Shown in pieces: positions 55,624 through 64,000 of a DNA stretch of 64,000 nucleotides. The translations under genes and the position numbers were made by a program. The notes beneath the pieces were generated by a model that saw only the letters and a list, made by a program, of their open reading frames with translations, had not been told where the DNA came from and searched no databases. The DNA is from Entoloma clypeatum (taxonomy: Eukaryota; Basidiomycota; Agaricomycetes; Agaricales; Entolomataceae): NCBI GenBank assembly GCA_963565915.1, contig OY751492.1:2914001-2978000 (forward strand). Direction: 5' to 3'. The number at the start of each line of letters is the position of its first letter. Position 1 is the stretch's first letter.

Positions 55624-56507
55624 AGGTTGGTGTGGTGCGAAAAAGTAACTGTTTGTGTCCATAATTGATGTATTATAGAATCATTTTTCCAAAAAATTGC
55701 ATCACATGTATGTCTACTGCACTCAAGCCTCCTGCCTTTCTGTTGTTTACCCGTTGCTTACTGATTGCAAAAATCTGGGTTTTCCACTAAAACTGGTTGG
55801 TAAGTCCAATCACTTTCTGTTGTTTACCCGTTGCTTACTGAGTCGCTTCAACAAAATATTTAATATTGACAAAATGATGGGGGAAATACATTCCACCTTC
55901 TGTATCCTTGATTTGTGCATTGAATGAGTGAATTTGACTGGAGGAGTAAGGGAAATAATGTTCCAATCAGTCATGAAACCCATGTTCTCCCCATTTTTCT
56001 ATATTTCAACAAAACACTGAATATAAGCAGATCCGTGGAACAGATCCCTATTGTCTCTTTTGTCCCTTGCATTATCCATATCATGGATGATTTTCGCCGA
56101 ATGAATAAGCTGGGAATTGCCTATATACAGTACACACCCTGACCCCCTCCTTTCTGCTTATTTTCATAATATCAACAGATCCGTGGAACAGATCCCTATC
56201 ATCTTTTTTGGCCCTTGCATTATGCATATTATGGATGATTTTCGCTGAAGGAATAAGCCAGAAAGTCCCTACACAAATTGTAACAATTCTGCAGTCTCAT
56301 CAGGCAAATATCTTATTTCTTTACAGCCATTCATGGTTATTTTTATTTTACTCCATATTTTGTTCAGGTTACTCAAATACATGCTACAAGACATGGCCCA
56401 CATAGTATACATACCTTCAGTGAAAGGATCCACAATATTCAGTGAATTGATGGCTGCATCAATGGATTGATGGGAGATTGATGGAGCCATGGCTCGTGCT
56501 TCGCACT
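55624..56507. other. Gene-free repeat-rich stretch right of the Helitron
   Basis: Holds two copies of CTGTTGTTTACCCGTTGCTT (near 55739 and 55818). It also holds two of the AGATCCGTGGAACAGATCCC...GATTTTCGC(C/T)GAA family (56030-56112 and 56170-56262), distantly matching 12323-12415. No gene seen. Confidence 0.65.
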
Positions 56508-56509
56508 CG

Positions 56510-56645
56510 TCGGACAGTACATGGGAGGGATTTTGCTTAAGTAAGACTTACCAATCCTGACTCAGCTTACTAAGATTCATCAATCTTAGTCAGTTCTGAC
56601 CAATCTTAGTCATTGACCCCCCCCCTCCCACTTGTTATAGACGAG
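56510..56645. repeat. 137 bp direct repeat, copy 2
   Basis: Matches 55434-55570 with few changes and ends in the same TATAGACGAG, here followed by CTTATTAACCCGTGCTTCGC. Confidence 0.9.
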
Positions 56646-57520
56646 CTTATTAACCCGTGCTTCGCTACGGCAGTGAGCATTGCTCGCGGTGCTCGCAAAA
56701 GCTCACAACCGTTGAGCTTCGCACAGGTCACAGCTCGTTGGGGGCTGCCGCCCCCAAACCCCTGCTGCCAGTTTTTGTGCTCGCCAAGGCTCGCCATATC
56801 CTATTTCTAGGGTTCCATTCATCGAACTTATTCTTTTAACCTTGGCACTCGCCAAGGCTCCTGCTTGTATACAAATTTTGTGCTCGCCAAGGCTCACAGA
56901 GAAAGTATCTTTATACAATGTGTTATGGCGCTCGGACCTGCGGCCCTCGCTTGTCTGGTGGAATAGTAACACTTTACGCAATGTGTCATGGCACTCGCCA
57001 AGGCTCCTGCCTGTATACAAATTTTGTGCTCGCCAAGGCTCACAGAGTAAGTATCTTTATGCAATGTGTCATGCCGCTCGGACCTGCGGCCCTCGCTTGT
57101 CTTTTAGAATAGTAACACTTTACGCAATGTGTCATGGCGCTCAGACCTGCGGCCCTCGCTTGTCTGGATTAACCCGTGCTTCACTATGGATCACAGCTCA
57201 TTGGGGGCTGCTGCCCCCAAACCCCTGCCACTGTATATATTCTTGTGCTCGCCAAGGCTCACCATATCCTATTTCTAGGGTTCCCCCCTCCAGGGGGAGG
57301 GGGTGGCGGATGCCAAGGCTCCTGTCTGTATACAAATTTTGTGCTCGCCAAGGCTCACAGAGTAAGTATCTTTATGCAATGTGTCATGCCGCTCGGACCT
57401 GCGGCCCTCGCTTGTCTGGTGGAATTTACACAATGTGTCATGGCGCTCAGACCTGCGGCAGTAACATAATATGGTCCTCAGATCTCCTGCCCTTGCTTGT
57501 GTGCCCAAGGACTCACCCAA
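56646..57520. repeat. GC-rich array of interspersed tandem units (Helitron-like)
   Basis: Recurring words: CTCGCCAAGGCTCACAGAG, TCGGACCTGCGGCCCTCGC, TTGTATACAAATTTTGTGC and AACCCGTGCTTC. Units of about 150 bp start near 56853, 56990 and 57315. GGGGGCTGCCGCCCCCAAAC is a strong hairpin at about 56739 and recurs, with one change, near 57204. Open frames over this stretch are repeats and not genes. It is probably one or more non-autonomous rolling-circle elements. Confidence 0.7.
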
Positions 57521-58050
57521 ACAACCAAAAAAGCGCCCCATGGCAACCTTGATGGGAGAAATGCAGCCGTTGCATGGCCCCAAGGCACAGACCCTGAGAC
57601 AGGGCTCCATCAAAATCAGGAAAAAAGATTCGCACTCCGTGCTCACACAGGAAATAAGGTTCGTGCTCCGCACTCACCCCATGGGAGGACGAAAAGCTGA
57701 CCAATTTCTTATGTAATTTTACATAAGACTTACCTAAAACTTACATAACTTTGTTGCATTCTTGGTCAGAATTGGTCAGACTATTCCCACTGTTGTCAAA
57801 ATGTCAAGCAACCACCTTCCCACCTTCCCTCCCATTAGTAGTATAGATTGCACTCCTGTACACTGTAGATAGAACACCTGTAAGGAAGACATTTCCCGCA
57901 GCTTCGAGCTGGTTAATACCATGGCCTTCACCCTTAGCCCCGCGACTCAGTGCAGTGCGGAATGACTGGGTTGTTGTGTGTAAGATCTGTGAGCATAGCC
58001 TAACAAGTTGATTCCAGCATGAAAGCGAGCGCATGGAAGAATGTTTGTTC
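57521..58050. other. Gene-free 3' flank of CRN2
   Basis: Contains CTTGATGGGAGAAATGCAGC and the AT-rich TTACATAAGACTTACC. No gene supported; the last part is probably the 3' untranslated region of CRN2. Confidence 0.55.
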
Positions 58051-61000
58051 TCAATTTCCGCTAGCCATCGCATCTGCTTTTCGCTTCTTGGCAAGAGCAT
58101 GCTCCATCGGTTCCAGAACACCCCTAGCCTGATCCTCTGCAACGAAGTGGGCTCTGAAGGCATCCATATTGATGGTGGCTAACACAACACCTGTGCCGAG
58201 CGCAGCAATAGCATTAGTGACAGAAGCGGCCCCTAAGTTGAGATCGGGAGGAAGTGGGTAGCCACCCACGAAGCGGAGGACACGATGCCGCTCTATGGCA
58301 TGGATGAGTTTCTGACGTAGATGAGATGGCTGTTGCAAGATTCAGAGCGAGCTGTGCACATGGATGAAACCAATGGACTCACCGACTTCTTAAACCAGTG
58401 GTCTTGATGCAAAGAAGTGAGAGCATGGCTGATCGTTTTCGCATCGAGGGATTCTTTGTTACCCACCGTGTAAGACTTGAATTGGCCGATCAAAAGGGCA
58501 TTCCCACACCATACCAAAACGTCTGGGCCAAAGAGGATGCTGGGAACAAGCACCGCCGGCGTGGCGGTCGGGTTTTCAATCCACTTTAAAACCTCGTGAA
58601 TATCGGCCGCATATTGCACCGCGCCGAGACCCGGGTTCTGCGGGGCTTCTCCTATAACATCCACTGCTACGGCAGTGCCATCAAGACGTCCAACGATCTG
58701 GGTCCTTTCGTCAGCCCATTGAGGAATGGTACCGTGAAATTTGAAAATTGTGCTAAAGGGGACTGGGTAGCGCAGTGCTCGAAGCAGATACAAAATGATC
58801 AGCTCCTCGTAAGCAGGTCCACGAGAGGACTGAGAAGCAAGTCGCGTTCGGAGATTTGTTTGCAAATTGAGGTCAGGGTGATTATCGAGCCACTTCAACA
58901 GGGACAGAAATGCAAGTGGCTCGACTATTTGACCCCCGTGTCTGTCGCGGAGACGAGCTAACCCATACTCGACAAGTCGGACAGTGACAGGTCCGAACGT
59001 CGGAGAATCCCCCTTAGTCAAGTGAGACTGTATAACCTGGGCTGCTTCTCGAAGTGCGACCGGATCTGAGCTACGTGAAATGAGGAAATGGAGGTTGAAG
59101 GAAGAGCTTACCCGCCTGGAGTCTATCCCATTCAAAACCGGTCATCGAGACCGCGATATTCAACTCAGGCTCATTCAAAGTAAAAGGAAGGCCACTATCG
59201 CCTGGGAAGCAAGTCGTATGTTCGTTGATAAATGCATTCAGCAGTTTGTGTGGCGATTCCAGCCCATTCGTCAAGAGGTATTCCAGAAAGGATACGGAGA
59301 AACGATATCTGCTGTCGGTCAGATGGACTCTGTCGGTCTAAACGAAAGTGTCTGCTCACCGACCCAGAAGATATTCCTGAATCCGTTGTTGCAAGCGATA
59401 CCCAGAACGTGTCTCTAAAAAGGAAGCAGGGAGGTACTGTTCGAGGAACTTCTTCAATTTCGGCCAGGTATCGAACATCCCAAGATTGTGGAACAATTCA
59501 ACTCCAATAGGTTTTGACACTCCAGATGCCATGGCTTCATGTAGGTCCTCTAGCGACACGCCTGTACCGGACACAACGAGCTTGATCGGCATGTTGGTGA
59601 AGACTTTAACTATTTCGCGGAGGATTGATCGGGTTACTTCCTCGCTTGCGGATGATATAAAGGAATAACGATATAATCGGACGGCCTGCTGTGCTTCGTC
59701 TACCCCAACTATGAAGTGCGCGAAAGGCATATATTTCTGACGAATGGTACCCAGGCGTCCAATCAATATGTCAAGAGCTTCATTTGAGGCCTGGCGAAGA
59801 CAACCCCTCATAATCTGAACAAATGGATGATGGTCGGTCCTGCTTGGGTTGGACAACTGGAACAGCAACCAAATGCGCTTATGCTTTTCCTGCAATTCCC
59901 CGTCGACATCGATCGCGAGCTCTAGGAACAGTTGGAAAGCCACTATGCGTGCAGCCATAACTCTCTTGAGGAGCCTAGATGCAATCGTGCGGTTGATTTC
60001 GCTACGAGCAGCGCGTTTCTCGGAAGATAGCGGGCGAAGGTCGGATATCCATTCACGCTTATCAGCGGCTTGATCCAAAGAATACCGCAAATCTGGGACG
60101 CCAACGCCGTTGCTATCCGGAACTACAACAAAGTAGAATCCCCAGTACACCGTGAGGCATTCCAACATGCGCCGTGTTTTCCCTGATCCGGATGTGTTGC
60201 AAACGCACCTACAGCTTGTGGTGAGAATAGTTCGAAGCACACGTAATAACTGCATACATGTGTCGAACACCTTCAAATGTCTTTGTGATTTCAGCACGAT
60301 CGCACATATGGAGATTATGAAATAGAAGACTTGGGTTGCGATTCTGATAAGCTGGTATTTGGAGGCTTGCGAGAAAGTCGCGGTTGCTCGGCGTGGCGTT
60401 GTCCGGAGGAACCCAGGTGGGTGGCTCAGGACTTTTCAGAAATGTCTCAACCACCGCGCGAAGCGATTGGAGCTCCTTTCCAATCCGCTGGTCGATTATG
60501 TCGATATCGAAGTTATACTCTGTCGGTGTAATGTTCCGCTTCGCTACTGCCAACGAAGTGGGCAACCAGTAGATTTGAGAAAATCGACGCGGTTGCGATG
60601 GCAATTGGAAAGGAAAGTCGGCAATGTTGGGGCAAGAATCTATCAGCAGTTACAGCCATGGAAAAGCACCGTCACTCACCAATACATACAACAATATGTA
60701 AATGATCGAGGGAAGGTTGGGTTGGAAAAATATAGTCAACGGGACAAGCAGAGCGTAATTTCTCAGCCAGTTGTTCATCGCCGCGGACAGACGCAAGGTC
60801 GTCCAGCTTCACATCGATGGGATTGGTATCTTTGGGCTAAAAAGGCAGGGAAGTAAGCCATTGTCTGACATCGCGAATCTCACACACCTTCCAGAGTACT
60901 AGGATGTGGGCATCAACGCCGGCTAACGGACCATCTTTTCGCTCCTCTTGTATTCTCTTCTTCAGGTGGCTAACTGTGAAATTCTGATTGTGCCACAATG

Positions 61001-61082
61001 ACCCTCCAACATCAATTACAAACGCCTCGGATTCGCCTTCGATGATGCAATGAAGATGAAGGTCGTCATCGCTGAGATCCAT
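58051..61082 (-). CDS. Crinkler-type NTPase-nuclease protein (CRN2)
   Basis: Exons by splice joins that keep the frame: 61082-60888, 60836-60680, 60639-60258, 60208-59360, 59311-59112, 59070-58383 and 58329-58051. The header (MDLSDDDLHLHCIIEG to DHLHIVV) is identical to CRN1; the rest is unrelated at sequence level. The body starts DSCPNIADFPF. Then come QIYWLPTSLAVAKRN, Walker A CNTSGSGKTRRML, Walker B FIVGVDEAQQA, VVSGTGVSLEDL and GRRYRFSVSFLEYLL. A nuclease-like end follows (FGPDVLVWCGNALLIGQFKS, i.e. D...QxK), then a basic tail AKKRKADAMASGN that could be a nuclear signal. Length is about 915 residues. All frames are open, so the gene looks functional. By family, probably a nuclear or host-acting DNA-processing effector; its role in a fungus is unknown. 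Confidence 0.83.
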
Positions 61083-61263
61083 AGCGGCCTCCGCTTGGTC
61101 AGATGTGGACAACAGAAAGAGTGCGCCGCTTGCTGTGGAGTGCGGGGAAAGGGTGTTGGCGTCCTTGACTGCGAGGTCTGGAGGCTGTGTTGGGTTTGCT
61201 GATATCGACTGGGACGAACAATGTTTGTGTGCGTCAGCTGGCCTGTGCGCAGTGTTTGGCTTG

Positions 61264-61271
61264 CTTATATA
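61264..61271 (-). promoter_or_regulatory. TATA box of CRN2
   Basis: TATATAAG on the minus strand, at the position matching 17029-17036. The MITE inserted about 50 bp upstream of it. Confidence 0.5.
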
Positions 61272-61322
61272 ATGAAGAATGATATTTCTCATTGTTTCCC
61301 AGGCTCCTAAAACCATCCCCTA

Positions 61323-61990
61323 CTATCGTTAACCCAGTGATGCATCACTCAAAATTTACCCACGTAGTGATGCATCACCCACTGATTGACCTCCCCCAGC
61401 ACCACAATCCACATCGGGGCCTTGGGATGTCAAGATCAAGCATTGTTACACATGGTAGAATAGTTGAGACCATTATATTTCTGTACTCCAGGTTGAGGGC
61501 TTGTTCTGTGGCTCAAAAAGTGCTCTGAAAAAGCATATTTCACACTGTTTGTGCTCAGAAATAAGAAGAAATTGCTGATCCTTCGAGCACAACCCTGTCC
61601 AATTGTATTACAAGTGAAATATACATTTGTAGAGGCATAGACACGAGACGCAACCATAAAAAGGTGAGGTGTGACAATCGGGCAGCGGAGACAATGCAGT
61701 TTAGAGTTTAAACTCAGGATCCATGTGCGAGCGCGTGATGCATGTCCCCCTGCCGAAGCGGCATGTTTGTGACTCAATCGTGACAGGTGATGCATCTCCC
61801 CGTAAGTTCGAACCCTTCAAGATTCCATCTCTAGCACTTGTTCTCCTCCACATCCCCTCAAGATTGTTACTACGGTCTTGAAGCAGAGATGACAGGCTTT
61901 CGAATGGTGCAGGAATTATAGAATTTGGATATGTCTACGTAAAGCTAGAGGCCCATCTATAAAAGTGATGCATAACTGGGTTAACGATAG
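61323..61990. mobile_element. 668 bp TA-flanked MITE upstream of CRN2
   Basis: Termini CTATCGTTAACCCAGT and its inverted copy ACTGGGTTAACGATAG are perfect over at least 15 bp. The flanks are TA on both sides (61321-61322 and 61991-61992); the left CRN block has a single TA at the matching place (16977-16978). A TA duplication fits a Tc1/mariner-type element. GTGATGCATCAC palindromes occur just inside the left end and again near 61374 and 61788. No transposase is encoded. Confidence 0.9.
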
Positions 61991-62160
61991 TAGTAGGGCA
62001 AAACCACATCTATTAATATAATAAACTATGTGTAGAGAGACCAAACAAATAGAAGATGGTGGGTGGTTAAGCTACAGTTGAGGACAGTCAAAAACAACAA
62101 AAAAATTGAACGATTTTTTTCACCTCCATGCACGGAATTGAAAGTGACTGTGAGATGCTG

Positions 62161-62541
62161 CTAATCCATTGTGTTCCAGAGAGATTTCCACAAGCAGATC
62201 TGCAACAGTTGGAGATATTGCTCCAGTCCTTGATTCATGTGCTCCCTCTGTCTGTCAGACTGCAGATGGTAAGTGGTTGTTGCAGCAACCTGGATGCCCA
62301 GCAGCCTGTAAAGTTCATGCGTGAACTTGGCAATGAACTGGGCTTTGTGATTGGAGACAATGGCTTCCGGTAGACTGTGCAGCTTCCATACCTGCCAAAC
62401 ATACAACTTTGCCAAGCTGAGAGTGGGGAGAGTAGAGTTCATCAGAATGAAGTGTCCCCTTTTTTCAACTGAGTCCACCACAACCATGATTGCATCATAC
62501 CCATGGGCTTCTGCCAGGTAATTCAGTAATGAAGTCAACAC
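62161..62541 (-). pseudogene. Ty3/Gypsy integrase fragment, right copy
   Basis: Reads NYLAEAHGYDAIMVVVDSVE, LPEAIVSNHKAQFIAKF and YHLQSDRQREHMNQ, then runs out of homology where the 1.38 kb deletion starts. It carries the same SNH in place of SDR as the left copy, so the element was already mutated when the block was duplicated. Confidence 0.88.
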
Positions 62542-63085
62542 TGGTTACAACTTACTGGCCATCATTCTGTTGGGACTGGTAGCAGATGGAGTTGGCTGGG
62601 GTGCAGGACATCAGCAAATCCAGATTTTGGTGGTAGCAAATAGTAGCAAATGGTAGCAAACATCACCAAATTTGTAGTGCCTGATAGTGTCCCATAGTAT
62701 GGTAGACAATTGTAGTGCCCTGTAGCATAGTAGTTGAGTATTAATGTAGCATGGTAGAGGGCTGTAGCAACATATAGCAATGTAACACCTTGTAGCATGG
62801 TAGTTGGCATCAGCAAAATGGGTCTCCACTTTATGTTACATACTTGAAGCTACTTGAAGATTTTTTTGCCTTTGAGCTACTTGGGGAATTCAGCATCAAG
62901 TGGTCAAAGTTGATTCAAGTAGGTCATTCAAATAAAAGTAGCATTCATAGTAACATATATATATCATTTAGTGTCAAAGGGGCCATCCTTTGCATCAGTC
63001 CCATGTCACAGCTGACACATCTCTTGGGACCCCTTGCCCCCCTTCTAAACTGAGGGACAGCCATTGGATATGAGGGATGGCCGTT

Positions 63086-64000
63086 GGGCACGAGGGGCAG
63101 CCTGGGGCGTGAGAGGCAGTCATGGGACATGAGGCTCACAGTTTGTCTTTGCATCTCATGCATGCAGGTCTGTTAATGATGTTATTGTCTTCACATGGTG
63201 GTGGGGCTTACCGTCTGCCGAGCCACCAAGGCATGCACCCAGCCGCCGCGCAACACGCAGGAGGGGGTGTGTCAGAGTTCGAACTGACTTAGACAACTTC
63301 ATGATGACACACAGGCCTTCAGCAATTTTCTATCAAATCATGTGAGTTCATGTTGAACTTTCGTGTCTCTTCTCTTTTCTCCCTCACTCTCTCCTCACAA
63401 CACCGCCAAACATGGCATGCGCCTTGGTGAGCCCTGCACATGTATCACCACATACAAAAGAACTACAATTGCAAGTCAATTATTTGACTATAATTGCAAT
63501 AAATACTCACACAACAGTCGGCTTGATTATTCAATTGCCTATAAATCTGTTTATGGAATATGATTTCAGGGGGAGATCTTCCAATCTCTGATAAACCCTA
63601 AATCAGTATAATCCATATGTTGCCCGAGCCGCAATTATACTTTGCAATGCTCAGATATTATGGGATATCTTTGAGCAATCTAAACATTCTCTATGACACT
63701 TAGTGTTTGAAAGTCCGGTCCGGTCTCGTTTTTGACCCCTGAAAAGGGAGGACCAAGGACCAGACCAGTCTCAATTGTGGACGGATGAGGCCAAAAACCG
63801 AACCAGACCGGTGAGAGACCAGTCTGACCAATCTGTTTATTGAGGTCTCATGAGACTGGACTGGTTTAAACCAGTCCAGACTGGTAGTAACTATAGTACA
63901 TACATCGTGTAGTTACCTGTACGGCATGTGCGTGCCTATCTAAGTGCGGTGTGCTACACGTGCATCATGTTCCTACCCTGTCCCCCAGTCTCCCACGTGA
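63086..64000. other. Gene-free right end of the window
   Basis: No gene supported. 63715-63890 has many GACCAGACCGGT-like words and ends in a 25 bp palindrome centred on TTTAAA (CTGGACTGGTTTAAACCAGT), probably the end of a small transposon. Confidence 0.5.

Larger units (their letters stand above)
60632..63085. repeat. CRN header block, right copy (inverted)
   Basis: Inverted counterpart of 14640-17668. It lacks the 1.38 kb corresponding to 15405-16784, joined at CTCCAACTGTTGCAGATCTG, and carries a MITE at 61323-61990. Its outer end matches the last part of repeat unit A up to about 63085. Confidence 0.92.

Noticed and set aside
56613..57716. Frames up to 236 residues, tempting as a cysteine-containing repeat protein
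   Set aside because: They translate the tandem CTCGCCAAGGCTC units and have no splice or start support.
1..64000. CRISPR arrays, rRNA genes, telomere repeats, operon structure
   Set aside because: None seen; spliced genes and element types show nuclear fungal DNA.

Overview
The window is fungal nuclear DNA, most likely from an agaricomycete (mushroom-forming basidiomycete). Genes are split by short GT-AG introns of about 45-60 bp. The housekeeping genes are typical fungal ones (YAE1, TFIIE-beta/TFA2, ESF2, TMA22). The accessory content (alpha-kinases with an N-terminal zinc finger, integrase-like genes, Crinkler-type NTPase-nuclease genes, Helitron, Copia, chromodomain Gypsy, hAT-like MITEs) is also typical of that group. 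I cannot name a species. A 200-base N gap lies at 1121-1320.

Layout. 1-1029 is a repeat unit that recurs at 13622-14650, followed by a Copia LTR fragment that runs into the gap. 1321-13486 (arm A) and 23894-41006 (arm B) form a large inverted duplication. Once two transposon insertions are removed they align over about 11,365 bp without a single indel. Each arm carries YAE1, TFA2, an unrecognised proline-rich protein, ESF2, a membrane-anchored amidohydrolase, a MITE, TMA22 and a degenerate stretch. Arm A alone carries a 793 bp hAT-like element (8 bp target duplication). Arm B alone carries a 5.7 kb Copia element (5 bp target duplication). The 10.4 kb between the arms holds the repeat unit, a decayed chromodomain Gypsy integrase, a Crinkler-type (CRN) NTPase-nuclease gene and a LINE with reverse transcriptase and RNase H.

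Right of arm B come an integrase-core gene, an alpha-kinase gene, a poorly defined gene, a 435 bp hairpin repeat, an almost intact Helitron, its repeat-rich flanks, and a second CRN gene on the minus strand.

The two CRN genes share an identical N-terminal header exon and 5' flank (repeat unit, Gypsy fragment, promoter), inverted relative to each other. Homology stops inside the second intron, so each header is joined to a different NTPase-nuclease body. This modular swap and the near-perfect palindrome are the most unusual things here. The palindrome may be a real inverted duplication, or two haplotypes of a dikaryon joined in assembly; the sequence alone cannot decide.
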